Source: a bacterium A37T11
GTDB taxonomy: Bacteria; Bacteroidota; Bacteroidia; Sphingobacteriales; Sphingobacteriaceae
Assembly: GCA_900109895.1 (NCBI GenBank)
Contig: FOBR01000016.1
Coordinates: forward strand, 62,001-126,000
DNA: 64,000 bases
Direction: 5' to 3'
Shown: piece by piece, positions 8,871-18,573 of the stretch
Position numbering within the stretch: position 1 is the first letter of the stretch
Layout of the letters: each line of letters starts with the position of its first letter
Translations under genes and position numbers: made by a program
The notes under the pieces: model-generated
Told to the model about the DNA's origin: nothing
Databases searched by the model: none
The model's input: only the letters and a program-made list of their open reading frames with translations

Positions 8871-11800
8871 TTATTTCCGGTAGGCGGAAGGGAGTACTAG
8901 GTAAACCGACTTAAAATATTTACTGAATTGTTTGGGGCTGTTAAAACCCACTTCATAAGCCACCTCAGCTATACTAAGCTGCGATTGCTCTAATAATTGG
9001 GCTGCACGTTTCATGCGGATGTTGCGCATAAATTCTGATGGGGTATGTCCGCTCAGCAGCAGCATCTTTTTGTAGAGACCTACACGGCTCATACCCATTT
9101 CGCGCGCAAACTGCTCTACTGAGAAATTGGCATCTCCCAGGAAACGTTCGGTGACCTCCAGAGCCATCCGCATAAACTTTTCATCTGCGTCCGGAATGAC
9201 AGCAGCATGCGGTTGCACACTTAGTTGTTTCTTGTAGGTTTTTTCAAGCGATGACTTTTGCCTTAGTTGGGTCTTAATCTTTGACAACAGCAACTCCACA
9301 TTAAACGGCTTGGTGATGTAGTCGGCCGCGCCCGTTTCCAATCCCTCCAGCTGCGTTTGCTCATCCGTAATGGCTGTGAGCAAAATAACCGGAATGTGAG
9401 CTGTACGCGGGTCATTTTTCAGTTTTCTGCAGAATTCTATGCCGCTGCTTCCGGGCATACTGATATCTGATACGATCAGGTCTGGATGAATCGCCAGCGT
9501 TTTTTGCCAGCCGGCAGTGGCTTCAGTGGCCTCCTCTATCAGGTAGAACTCCCGCAGGTTGTCTTTCAGGTAAAACCTGAAATCGTCGTTATCTTCTACC
9601 AGCAGGATGCGTTGGCGGGCGTGAACACCATGGTCTGCCTTTCGCGCACGAGGCTGCGTATCCGTATTTTTACCCGGAGGATCTGTTACCGGATGCAACG
9701 GCAACATGACCGTAAAAATACTGCCTTGGTCAGGAATACTCTCCAAGCGGATATCTCCGCCCGCTAACAGCACATATTCCCTGGTAATGGAAAGCCCTAT
9801 ACCGCTACCCTGGTTTAACAACCCGGGCGGCGTGTCGTGCTGAAAATAGCGTTTAAAAACCTGCTCCTGTTTGTCAGCCGGTATGCCGATGCCACTATCC
9901 GATACTTGGATGTACAAGCAGGCCTCCGCTTGTTCATCATCCTTCTTTAGATTTAGTCGCACACCCACTTTACCCCCTTCGGGCGTAAACTTAAATGCGT
10001 TGGACAGCAAATTAAAAAGGACTCGTTCCAGCTTATCATGATCAAAGCTCGTATACCACTGTGTTATGTTTTTTTCATAAGTGTACTGTATCTGCTTTTT
10101 TTCGGCCATATCACTAAATGAATCCACATGCTGGCTGATGTTTTGGATAATATCTCCAGGCTGCGGGTGCAACCTGAGCTCCTGCTGATCCATCTTCCTG
10201 AAATCAAGCAGCTGATTGACCAAATTAAGCAGTCGCCGCGCGTTTCGCTGGATGAGGCTCAAATGCGTTCGCTGCTGCTCGTCTGCTGCATGGGTGATCA
10301 ATTTATCAAGCGGACTTAGGATTAAGCTAAGCGGCGTACGGAACTCGTGACTTACATTGGTAAAAAACCGTGTTTTTAAGCTATCCAATTCACGTATGCG
10401 CTGCGCCTCCTCGCGTTCCTGCCGCAACTTATAAAGGTTTACCGCTCTTTGTTTCTCTATATGGCGTACCAGCAGCAGTGTACCCACTACCAATACAGCA
10501 TAGAGCAGATAGGCCCATGGCGTTCTCCAAAATGGAGGGCTTATATGGATGCGGAGCAGTTCATAGGCATCACTCCAGGGTCCACTATTGGCAGACACCC
10601 GCACTTTAAAGGTATAGTCCCCGGCATCCAGGTTGGTAAAAGTAGCTATGGGATGGTTTCTATCGGCTTGCACCCAATTTTCATTAAAGCCTTCCAGCTT
10701 ATATAAAAAGCCGCTGTGCTCTTTATTTAGAAAATCAAGGGAGGTAAAAGCAATACTAAACATGTACTGGTCATGCGCCAGGCTAATCTCTCTCAATAGT
10801 GCCGGTGAATGTTCAAGCAATACATGGCCATCCACCTTCTCCCCTATCCGGACGGGTTTGTTAAACAGCAGTATGTTTGTGATGATGGGAATGGGTTTAT
10901 TGATGGGCTCCTTTAGCGTGTGCGGATCGATCAGGTTAAATCCGGAAGGCCCACCAAAAATGAGCTCGCCCCGGCTGGTCCGCAAGGCGGCATTTTCATT
11001 AAATGCGGTAGCCTGCAACCCATCGCTGCTATCGTAATTGAGAAAGACAGCCTTGCCCTCCTCACCTGCCGGGTATCGCATAGCTGAAATGCCCTTAAGC
11101 GTGCTAAGCCATAGTTTTTTGCTCCCATCTTCCAGCATGGTTAAGACCGTATTATCTGTTAAGCCGTCTTCCTGCCTAAAAATCTTAAAATCACCCGTAG
11201 CCTCATTATATAGGTTTAGTCCATCCCGCGTCCCTATCCAAATACGGTTACGGCTGTCTTGCTGAATATCATTGATATAATCATTACTGAGGCTATGGGG
11301 TTGTTTAGGATCATTTTGAATATGCCTGAAGTGGCCAGTGCGCGCATCCATCACGTCAATGCCCGTGGCACTACCTATCCAGATACGCCCTTGATTGTCT
11401 TCCATCAGGGCAGAGATATAAGAAGATCGCGAGCCATTGGTACTTCCATAGCCTAACCGCTCAAACCTGTTTTTTTCCCGGTCAAAGATACATAGCCCCC
11501 CAGATAGAGTACCAACCCAAAGCCGCCCCCGCGAATCTTCCATAAGCTCCCAAACGCTGTTGTCAGGAATGCTTTCCGGATTTGCCGGATCATGTAGGTA
11601 ATGGGTAAATTGCTTCCCGTCAAATTTTTCGAGCCCCCCATGGTATGTACCGATCCACAAGATTCCCTGCTTGTCAAAGCACAGACTTACAATAACGTCG
11701 CTGCTGATGCTATGAGGATCAGTAGACTGATGCCTGTATAGCTTAAATGCATGCTTAGCGCGGTTATAATAGGCTAGCCCCCCTCCATTAGTCCCTATCC

Positions 11801-12941
11801 ATAAATTGCCCTCACGGTCTTCTGCAAAACGATTTACATCGTCATACGGCAAACTAACCTGGTTGCCTGCCTTATGACGGTAGACGGGAAATTTGACCAG
11901 GTTTTCATGGTAGTAACTTACGCCCTTTTTGTAGGTACCAACCCAGATTATGCCATCACGGTCCTTATACAAATTAACCGTACTGTTCTGGGCAAGGCTG
12001 CGTTCATCAAACTCTTCATTGAGCAGATAGCTAACATTCAGCTTCTTTTTTTCGACGATATTAATTCCACCGTGGTCGGTGGCCAGCCATATTCGTCCGC
12101 GGTTGTCTTCGGTCACGCCGCTCACCAGGTTGCTGTTAAGCCGGCCAACCTGGGCATCAGTATGCAGGTGGTGGAATTGTGTATACCCTGGGGGAAAATA
12201 ATAAGCCCCTGCCGGTTGGTTGCGGGCATAAACCCATAGCCCTTTCTCTCTGTCCATATACAGCTGCAATCCGGCAGCTGCATCCAGATCCTGCCGGTTT
12301 ACTAAGGCTTGTGTTGAAAATAAGGGTTTAAAATTATCGGTCCGGATCTGTTCAATAAAGCCATTGTCATATACCAGCCACAGATCATTGTCTTTGCCGG
12401 TACTGATGCCACTGATGTGCCTGTTATGCCCAACCGTTTTATAGGGTTGCAACACGCGCCTTGCCGTATCAAAGCGAAATAGCCCACTATCCTGATCAAG
12501 TATCCAATAACGTCCGGCCACATCCCGTTGTACGGCCGTGACCCCAACTAAGGAGGTTTGAACCTTTAGTTGCCGGCTGATGCTGTGGTCAAACTTTTCT
12601 GTTTGCGCATCAAAGACATCAAAACCAGCACGATTTCCGACCCAAATTTGTCCATAAGGACCAACAAAGAGATTGTTTATGCTATTATCACTTAGGCTGC
12701 TGCTATCACGGCTGTTGTGGCGGAAGATGGTTACTTCCCTCCCATCGTACCGGTTAAGGCCCGCAGCCGTGCCAAACCACAAGAATCCTTGCTGATCTTT
12801 GACAATGGCCGTCACCTGATTGCTTGACAAACCTTTGTTGACATCCAATTGCAGGAATTGCACCGCAGGTTGCTGTGCATAGCTCGCCACTGAACACCCG
12901 ACCATGACCCATAAAGCCCAAAGTTTCCCGATCTTAACCAT
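8871..12941 (-). CDS. Hybrid two-component system regulator (HTCS)
   Basis: A 1356-residue one-protein sensor and transcription factor. In order it has a signal peptide (to about residue 23), a periplasmic double propeller built of two-component-regulator repeats (GLSSNQVTAIVKDQQGFLWF and many relatives, about 25-740), a Y_Y_Y domain (about 745-805), one TM helix (AYLLYAVLVVGTLLLV, about 815-832), a HisKA domain with FFTNVSHEFRTPLSLILSP (phospho-His near 865), a HATPase domain (about 970-1085), a receiver (RILLVEDNDDF, about 1110-1225) and a C-terminal AraC-type HTH (about 1245-1356). The second AraC helix ends FKSVYLVLPSAYRK, slightly off the common pattern. HTCS proteins bind an oligosaccharide in the periplasm and activate the neighbouring PUL; here GH31 starts about 105 bases downstream. 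Confidence 0.96.
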   Translation of the reverse strand: MVKIGKLWALWVMVGCSVASYAQQPAVQFLQLDVNKGLSSNQVTAIVKDQQGFLWFGTAAGLNRYDGREVTIFRHNSRDSSSLSDNSINNLFVGPYGQIWVGNRAGFDVFDAQTEKFDHSISRQLKVQTSLVGVTAVQRDVAGRYWILDQDSGLFRFDTARRVLQPYKTVGHNRHISGISTGKDNDLWLVYDNGFIEQIRTDNFKPLFSTQALVNRQDLDAAAGLQLYMDREKGLWVYARNQPAGAYYFPPGYTQFHHLHTDAQVGRLNSNLVSGVTEDNRGRIWLATDHGGINIVEKKKLNVSYLLNEEFDERSLAQNSTVNLYKDRDGIIWVGTYKKGVSYYHENLVKFPVYRHKAGNQVSLPYDDVNRFAEDREGNLWIGTNGGGLAYYNRAKHAFKLYRHQSTDPHSISSDVIVSLCFDKQGILWIGTYHGGLEKFDGKQFTHYLHDPANPESIPDNSVWELMEDSRGRLWVGTLSGGLCIFDREKNRFERLGYGSTNGSRSSYISALMEDNQGRIWIGSATGIDVMDARTGHFRHIQNDPKQPHSLSNDYINDIQQDSRNRIWIGTRDGLNLYNEATGDFKIFRQEDGLTDNTVLTMLEDGSKKLWLSTLKGISAMRYPAGEEGKAVFLNYDSSDGLQATAFNENAALRTSRGELIFGGPSGFNLIDPHTLKEPINKPIPIITNILLFNKPVRIGEKVDGHVLLEHSPALLREISLAHDQYMFSIAFTSLDFLNKEHSGFLYKLEGFNENWVQADRNHPIATFTNLDAGDYTFKVRVSANSGPWSDAYELLRIHISPPFWRTPWAYLLYAVLVVGTLLLVRHIEKQRAVNLYKLRQEREEAQRIRELDSLKTRFFTNVSHEFRTPLSLILSPLDKLITHAADEQQRTHLSLIQRNARRLLNLVNQLLDFRKMDQQELRLHPQPGDIIQNISQHVDSFSDMAEKKQIQYTYEKNITQWYTSFDHDKLERVLFNLLSNAFKFTPEGGKVGVRLNLKKDDEQAEACLYIQVSDSGIGIPADKQEQVFKRYFQHDTPPGLLNQGSGIGLSITREYVLLAGGDIRLESIPDQGSIFTVMLPLHPVTDPPGKNTDTQPRARKADHGVHARQRILLVEDNDDFRFYLKDNLREFYLIEEATEATAGWQKTLAIHPDLIVSDISMPGSSGIEFCRKLKNDPRTAHIPVILLTAITDEQTQLEGLETGAADYITKPFNVELLLSKIKTQLRQKSSLEKTYKKQLSVQPHAAVIPDADEKFMRMALEVTERFLGDANFSVEQFAREMGMSRVGLYKKMLLLSGHTPSEFMRNIRMKRAAQLLEQSQLSIAEVAYEVGFNSPKQFSKYFKSVYLVLPSAYRK

Positions 12942-12957
12942 TTTAGGTTTAAAACAT

Positions 12958-12965
12958 CAAAGGTA
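12958..12965 (-). promoter_or_regulatory. -7 promoter box for the HTCS gene
   Basis: On the minus strand this reads TACCTTTG, a perfect TAnnTTTG, 16 bases before the HTCS start and inside the 39-base gap after the RND gene. It suggests the regulator has its own promoter rather than being the last gene of the efflux operon. No -33 TTG is visible at the standard spacing. Confidence 0.5.
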
Positions 12966-12980
12966 CTAGAGAATATTGAA

Positions 12981-15900
12981 TTATGCGATCTCCGGCGGCA
13001 TTAATTTATAGATTACTGGCGTCACAATACGTGAGAGTAAGGTGGAACTGATCAACCCCCCAATCATGACGATGGCTAATGGTGCAATGAGCGGATTACT
13101 TGACAATGCAATGGGGGTTAATCCACCAATGGCTGTGAGCGTCGTGAGGATGATGGGCAGGAAACGTATTTCACCTGCTTTCTCAATCGCCTCGTTTAGC
13201 CCCAGGCCCTCCCGACGCAGTTGATTGGTAAAATCGACCAGCAAGATCGTGTTTTTGACCTCAATACCTGCCAGGGCCACAATGCCGATGGTGGCCACAA
13301 ACGACAATGTATTGCCCGTGAACAGCAAGGCAAGCACAGCCCCCACTACACCCAGCGGTATCACCGATAGCACAATGAGCGTACTTTTAAATGTTTTGAA
13401 CTCCAGTACCAACACCGCTATGAATAGGAATACCGTGATCAGAATGATGGTACCAAAGCCCGCAAAAGACTGTTGCCTTGATTCGACCTCGCCACCCATG
13501 GCATAGGAATAGCCGGCCGGAAACTTAATCTGGTCCATCTGGTGGATTACATCGTTTATAACTTTATCGTTCAGGAAGCCATGCTGCACATAAGCACTGA
13601 CCGAGACCGTGCGTATTTTGTTATAATGGTTGACTTGTGCGGCAGATGATTCGAGCTCAAGCGTGGCCAGCTGGCTTAGTGGGACCGGTTTATTTTGCAC
13701 ATTATCTACATATAAATCGTTAAATACGGTGATATCCGGATGCGAAGGGCGGGGCACGCTTATCCTGATCAGGTAGTCATTGTCTGTACTGGTTGGGTCG
13801 GTGAAAGTGGCCAGGTCGGCCCCTGCCAGGGCCATGCGCACCGTACGGTCTATATTGACCGTAGGAACTCCCATCGCTAGCGCCTTCTGAGTATTGATAC
13901 GTACACGCAAGTCGGTTTTGTTATTCTTCAACGGGTTGTTTACATACATGGTACCCTGCGTTTTGAGCAATAGGCCTTCTCCCTGCCTGGCTAACCGATT
14001 TAGGGTATCCAGGTTTTCTCCCATGAGCCTTACCTCCACCGGTGCAATGACCGGCACCCCCTGTTCAAAGTTTTTTACTTCTACCTTCGCTCCCGGGTAA
14101 GGCGTCCAGCGTTTACGGAGTTTTTCAATGATCTCCGTTTTTTCATCCGGGCGGGTATTTGGTTGCAGTTGAACAAATATTTCCGCAAAATCTTCTGATT
14201 CATTGCGCTGCTGAACGTTATAATAGATCTGCGGATTGCCTTTACCTACGTTCGAGCTATAATAATGCACCACTTTCATCGTGTCCAGCTGGCGCTCAAT
14301 TTGACGGGTAATACTGTCGGTATATTGGATGTTAGCTTGCAATGGGGAGGTGATGTCTATCATAAATTGCGGCTTTTCAGAAGCCGGAAATAAACTGAAA
14401 CCCACGACCGGCATCAATGCCAGTGCACCCCCGAAAATCGCCACAGCCACCAGGATGGTGAGCCAGGGCTTTTTGATCGCTTTATCTAATAGTACGGCAT
14501 AAGTGCCGTGTATGCCTCGTTGCAAGGCCCTTAACACCGCATTCCCTTCCGCATTTTCATGCGGTTTGAGTATCCGGCTTGACAGGAAGGGCACCACCGT
14601 CAGCGCCACTACCATAGAACCCAATACCGAACTGATCACCGCAATAGGCAAACTCCGTATAAAATCGCCAGACATTTCAGGCATGAACATAATGGGCATG
14701 AATGCAATGATCAGGGTAGCTGTACAACCTATTACCGCCAGCATAATCTGGCGGGTACCTTTTAAGGTGGCATCCAGCCGTGAATAGCCCTCCCGCATCC
14801 ATCGTTCTATATTCTCGACCACGACGATGCTATCATCCACCAACAATCCTAATGCCACTACAAAACCCACGATGCTCAACTGGTTGAGGCTAAAACCCAG
14901 CGCGTTGATCAGCACGATCCCGATTGATAAGGAAAGCGGTATGGCAATCATCACTACCGCCGAAGCCCGTGTACCCAGTGGCAATAGCGTGATCAGCACC
15001 AGTAAGATAGCGATGCCAAAATCTTCACCCAGGCCTCCGAGACGACTGTTTACATTTTCGGCCTGGTCAAAATTTACGATCAGGCCGATATTGGCCGGCA
15101 AAGTCTTTTTATAAGCCTCGATCACCGGCAAATAAGCCTTTTGGGTTTTGCTAATATTTTCCCCCGGCTTTTGAGCCGCCGTTACTACGACACTCCGGAA
15201 ATGGTTGAGCCTGGTGATGTGCGTCTCTGGCGCAAAATCGGGGTATACCGCTGCCACATCGCTTAGCAACACATTTTTGCCACTATTGCTATAAACAATT
15301 GTATTTTTGATCTCTTCAATGCTTTGGTAGTTGCCACTGGTTTTAACACTGAGGCTTTTACCTCCCGTTACCACACTTCCACCCGGTATATTGGCTGCCT
15401 CACTTTGTATTGCCTGCATGAGTGTCGACATCGGGATGCCTAGTTTGGCCAGTTTGTCTGGAGCTACATCCACGCGAACCAACTGGTCTGACAGCCCCGC
15501 TACTTTAACCTCTTTCAGTGCCATGATTTTTTCCAGCTCATCTTGCAGACCCTCCGCTACTTTTTTCATCTGCGCCCGGGAGGCATTTTCAGAAACAAGG
15601 GCTATTTGAAGGATATTAACATTGGTTGGGTCAACCTTCTGTACTTCCAGGCTGTACAAATCGGCAGGCAACAGGTTGCGTATGGCATTGGTCTCGCGTA
15701 CCAGTTCCTGGTATTTGTCATCAACATTACTGCCATATTTATATTCCACTGCCAGCACCGCTACCCCATTAATGATGTTGGTTTTGATAGTTTTGATGTT
15801 ATCCAGGTCATAGATTCTTTTCTCCAGAGGTTTGACCACCAATTCTTCCATATCCTTGGGGCTGGTACCCGGATAGATCGCAACTACCGGGAACACCGGT

Positions 15901-16025
15901 GGACGCGTTTCGGGATCTTCGGCCCGGGGCATATTCAGGATGGTACTGGCTCCAATCACAATCACCATGATCACCATGATCAGCGTAAATTGGTAGTTTT
16001 TTACCGCGTATTTTGAAATATCCAT
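12981..16025 (-). CDS. RND family efflux pump, inner-membrane permease
   Basis: A 1014-residue resistance-nodulation-division permease of the AcrB/MexB type. It opens MDISKYAVKNYQFTLIMVIM (TM1) and continues into a periplasmic porter domain starting RAEDPETRPPVFPVVAIYPG. The proton-relay TM4 contains GLLVDDSIVVVENIERWMREG with its paired Asp residues, and the second half repeats the fold with GIEVKNTILLVDFTNQLRREG. The length and two-fold repeat are normal for the family. It drives export through the adaptor and TolC-like channel encoded directly upstream. The short N-terminus and opening resemble Bacteroidota pumps annotated as multidrug or acriflavin resistance. The exported compound cannot be inferred. 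Confidence 0.94.
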   Translation of the reverse strand: MDISKYAVKNYQFTLIMVIMVIVIGASTILNMPRAEDPETRPPVFPVVAIYPGTSPKDMEELVVKPLEKRIYDLDNIKTIKTNIINGVAVLAVEYKYGSNVDDKYQELVRETNAIRNLLPADLYSLEVQKVDPTNVNILQIALVSENASRAQMKKVAEGLQDELEKIMALKEVKVAGLSDQLVRVDVAPDKLAKLGIPMSTLMQAIQSEAANIPGGSVVTGGKSLSVKTSGNYQSIEEIKNTIVYSNSGKNVLLSDVAAVYPDFAPETHITRLNHFRSVVVTAAQKPGENISKTQKAYLPVIEAYKKTLPANIGLIVNFDQAENVNSRLGGLGEDFGIAILLVLITLLPLGTRASAVVMIAIPLSLSIGIVLINALGFSLNQLSIVGFVVALGLLVDDSIVVVENIERWMREGYSRLDATLKGTRQIMLAVIGCTATLIIAFMPIMFMPEMSGDFIRSLPIAVISSVLGSMVVALTVVPFLSSRILKPHENAEGNAVLRALQRGIHGTYAVLLDKAIKKPWLTILVAVAIFGGALALMPVVGFSLFPASEKPQFMIDITSPLQANIQYTDSITRQIERQLDTMKVVHYYSSNVGKGNPQIYYNVQQRNESEDFAEIFVQLQPNTRPDEKTEIIEKLRKRWTPYPGAKVEVKNFEQGVPVIAPVEVRLMGENLDTLNRLARQGEGLLLKTQGTMYVNNPLKNNKTDLRVRINTQKALAMGVPTVNIDRTVRMALAGADLATFTDPTSTDNDYLIRISVPRPSHPDITVFNDLYVDNVQNKPVPLSQLATLELESSAAQVNHYNKIRTVSVSAYVQHGFLNDKVINDVIHQMDQIKFPAGYSYAMGGEVESRQQSFAGFGTIILITVFLFIAVLVLEFKTFKSTLIVLSVIPLGVVGAVLALLFTGNTLSFVATIGIVALAGIEVKNTILLVDFTNQLRREGLGLNEAIEKAGEIRFLPIILTTLTAIGGLTPIALSSNPLIAPLAIVMIGGLISSTLLSRIVTPVIYKLMPPEIA

Positions 16026-16030
16026 TTTAG

Positions 16031-16068
16031 TTGTAAGTTGTACGTTGTAAGTTATACGTTATAAGTTA
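16031..16068. repeat. 14-bp tandem repeat between adaptor and pump genes
   Basis: Two full copies and one partial copy of a 14-base unit follow each other: TTGTAAGTTGTACG (16031-16044), TTGTAAGTTATACG (16045-16058) and TTATAAGTTA (16059-16068). They fill half of the 74-base gap inside the efflux operon. A related string, GTAAGTTGTAAGTTA, occurs inside the CHAP gene near 34140. Confidence 0.8.
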
Positions 16069-16099
16069 CCCTTGCGCTGGCCATTTGGGTTCTCTTTCA

Positions 16100-17152
16100 T
16101 TATTTTACCACGATGGGTGAGCCGTCGGTTAGGTATGGGCTGCCGGAGATAATGACCGAGCCGGCATGTTCCAGGCCTGCGGTAACCAAAACGCCATCAG
16201 GTTTGATGCTGCCCAGCATCACCTCGGTTTTGTGGGCCGTTATCTTGTCTGTGGTCGTAAATACGTAACCCTTGCCGCCATCACCATCCAACAATGCATC
16301 CATGGGTATTAGCCATCCCTGCCCCTTTGATGAGGTGTGGATACTGGCCCGCCCAAAGATACCCGAAGCGACCGCCGGCGGAACCTTTCCTTTCAATTTT
16401 AGCTGCACTTGCAGCGTACCTGATGCCGGATCAACCCCTTCAGATTTTCGAAAAACATAGGCCGCCAGTGTCTGCCCCTGTAGGGCATCGGTTTGTATCG
16501 TAGCGCTATCGCCCACCTTGATTTGCGCCCATTGCCGGTCGCTGACACCCGTGTTTAACAACCAATCACTATCACCTGCCCCGTTTATCATGAGTACGGG
16601 GGTACCAGGACCAACCACCTGCCCTTCATTAGCGAGCCGACGCAACACATACCCACTGGTACTGGCCCTAACGGCCGTATACCCTTGGTTTACGGAAGCT
16701 GCGGTTAATTGTGCCTTGGCCACTTCCATGGCCGTTTTGGCATTTTGCATTTGCTCCAGCGTAGCCACGCTATCGCGAAATAGCTGGCTGGCCCGGGCAT
16801 AGTCACGGTTTGCCTTGTCAAGACCCAATTGCGCCTGCTGCACCGCCGCATTGATCTCAGCGGTATGGACCGTAGCCAGCAGCTGGCCTTTTTTTACCGC
16901 ATCGCCCTCTTTAACCAGCACCCGTTCAATGACCCCGCCGTTCTTAAAGGATAAGGTTGCTTCATCGTCTGTGCTGAACAAACCCGAGACCTGTACCACG
17001 CCGCCAGTTGCCGATGCCGGCTCCAGTTGAAGCAGTTTTACAGGGATTCGCTTTTCCTTTATAATGGAAGTTTTCTGGTCTTTGCCTCCGCAAGCTACCA
17101 CCAGTAGCGCTATACATCCTATTCCGATTAGTTGATTTATCCGGATATCCAT
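16100..17152 (-). CDS. RND efflux periplasmic adaptor lipoprotein (MFP/HlyD-like)
   Basis: A 350-residue membrane fusion protein that bridges the RND permease and the outer-membrane channel. It has a lipoprotein signal with Cys at residue 21 (CIALLVVACGG). A biotinyl-lipoyl-like half-motif (GGVIERVLVKEGDAVKKGQLLATV, quoted up to 20 as VIERVLVKEGDAVKKGQLLA) precedes an alpha-helical hairpin (about 95-150), then the second lipoyl half and a beta barrel (about 190-270). It starts 4 bases after tolC stops, so translation is probably coupled. It has the usual length for AcrA-type adaptors of Bacteroidota. Confidence 0.92.
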   Translation of the reverse strand: MDIRINQLIGIGCIALLVVACGGKDQKTSIIKEKRIPVKLLQLEPASATGGVVQVSGLFSTDDEATLSFKNGGVIERVLVKEGDAVKKGQLLATVHTAEINAAVQQAQLGLDKANRDYARASQLFRDSVATLEQMQNAKTAMEVAKAQLTAASVNQGYTAVRASTSGYVLRRLANEGQVVGPGTPVLMINGAGDSDWLLNTGVSDRQWAQIKVGDSATIQTDALQGQTLAAYVFRKSEGVDPASGTLQVQLKLKGKVPPAVASGIFGRASIHTSSKGQGWLIPMDALLDGDGGKGYVFTTTDKITAHKTEVMLGSIKPDGVLVTAGLEHAGSVIISGSPYLTDGSPIVVK

Positions 17153-17156
17153 ATAC

Positions 17157-18542
17157 TTAGTTATTTTTTGTGGTCAATGAATACGCTGCCGTTTCGCGTT
17201 CAACACTGGCGGCTGCCTGTAATACGTTAAATTTATTGCCATTTAAAGCCAGTTTGGCTGTAGTAAGCTGGTTACGGGCATCGATGGTTTCTATATAGGT
17301 ATTGGAACCCGCCTGATAACCCCGTTCAATAAGCCGCTGATAACTTTCGGCTGCAGCCAGCTGTTTGAGCGATGATTGGTAGGCATCCCAAGCTGCAGAC
17401 AGGTTGTTTTGAGCCACACGACTGCTCAGGTTTAATTGCTGACCGGCCTGCTGGAGGTTGAGCTGGGCATCCTGTAAGGCCAGCGAAGTTTCCTTGACCT
17501 TTAACCGGTTTCTGCCACCTGAAAAAATGGGGATATCCAGTTGCACACCTACCATATAATAACGGCTTTGCTCATTAAACTTCCAATTTTGTGACTGCGA
17601 CCCAAGGTCAACAAAACCACTCAGTTTGGGGATGGCCCAGCCTTTGTCCATTTTTAAAACGGTTTCATTGATCTGTACATATTCTGCCAATGACTTCAGC
17701 TCCTCCCGCCCCTGGGCATCCGGTTTCCGTTGTAGCAATAACAGAGCGGCATCCAGCGCTGCCTGTTGGTCAATAGGGACCTCTACCGACTCTTCGGCAG
17801 GCTGGTTTAGCAGCATATTGAAGTACATACGTGCATTTTCGGCCTGTTTGCGGGCCTGGCTAAGCTGCGCTTCCACGCCTGTTACCTCACTTTCAGACCG
17901 CAATACATAGGCCGGCAATCCTTTTCCATTCTCAAGTAATTTTTCGTTCACCCGCTTACCTTCCTTGGCCAATTTGAGTGCCGATTCCTGAATTTCTATG
18001 CCTTGGAGGGCTTTTAAATAGTCATAATAGGCCTGTTTAATGTTTTTTACCAACTCGCGCTTATAGGTATCCACCTCATAAGCCTGCAAATGCACCTGCC
18101 GTTCACTGACCTGTTTATTATAGTCAATGTCTTTATTAAACAAAGGCATGGATGTCCTTACTTTAGCATCGTAAAAATTCTTGGGAAAGAAATTAATAGA
18201 CTCGTTTTTCAACTGCGGAAAATTTTGGGTACCCGTCAGCTGGTTTAGGGTAGCATATGCCCCATTCAGCAAGTCGCCCAGCGGCAATGGGATATCACGG
18301 CCCCCATCTCCAGACTGATAGGTGGTTTGAAATGCTATCGTAGGTAAATACATACTTTTGGCCGTTTTCAGTGCCAGCAAGGCCCTGTCAAGTGAGATGT
18401 TCTTTTGTTGCATCACGATGTTGTTTTCAAGGCCATGCTGTACATACTCATCAAGCACCGTTTGCTGCGCAAGCAATACCTGGCCTCCTAAAAGTATACT
18501 CAAACCTACCAAAAGTCCCTGTTTCAATAATAGCGTTCTCAT
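17157..18542 (-). CDS. TolC family outer-membrane efflux channel
   Basis: A 461-residue outer-membrane factor with a signal peptide ending at VLLAQQ (about residue 26) and two repeats of the long-helix TolC fold. Markers include NIVMQQKNISLDRALLALKT in the first half and PIFSGGRNRLKVKETSLAL in the second. It supplies the outer-membrane duct for the pump. It is the second gene of the operon, 31 bases after tetR, and one of the two TetR-operator-like palindromes lies just before its start. Confidence 0.93.
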   Translation of the reverse strand: MRTLLLKQGLLVGLSILLGGQVLLAQQTVLDEYVQHGLENNIVMQQKNISLDRALLALKTAKSMYLPTIAFQTTYQSGDGGRDIPLPLGDLLNGAYATLNQLTGTQNFPQLKNESINFFPKNFYDAKVRTSMPLFNKDIDYNKQVSERQVHLQAYEVDTYKRELVKNIKQAYYDYLKALQGIEIQESALKLAKEGKRVNEKLLENGKGLPAYVLRSESEVTGVEAQLSQARKQAENARMYFNMLLNQPAEESVEVPIDQQAALDAALLLLQRKPDAQGREELKSLAEYVQINETVLKMDKGWAIPKLSGFVDLGSQSQNWKFNEQSRYYMVGVQLDIPIFSGGRNRLKVKETSLALQDAQLNLQQAGQQLNLSSRVAQNNLSAAWDAYQSSLKQLAAAESYQRLIERGYQAGSNTYIETIDARNQLTTAKLALNGNKFNVLQAAASVERETAAYSLTTKNN

Positions 18543-18544
18543 TA

Positions 18545-18557
18545 TTTACAGTGTTAA
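18545..18557. promoter_or_regulatory. Second TetR-operator-like palindrome, between tetR and tolC
   Basis: TTTACAGTGTTAA matches the palindrome in front of tetR (TTAACAGTGTTAA on the same strand) at 12 of 13 positions. It lies 3 bases before the tolC start. Shared half-sites in both gaps support a real TetR binding site, possibly a roadblock or the operator of an internal promoter. Confidence 0.6.
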
Positions 18558-18573
18558 CTTAACTTCAAAAAAA

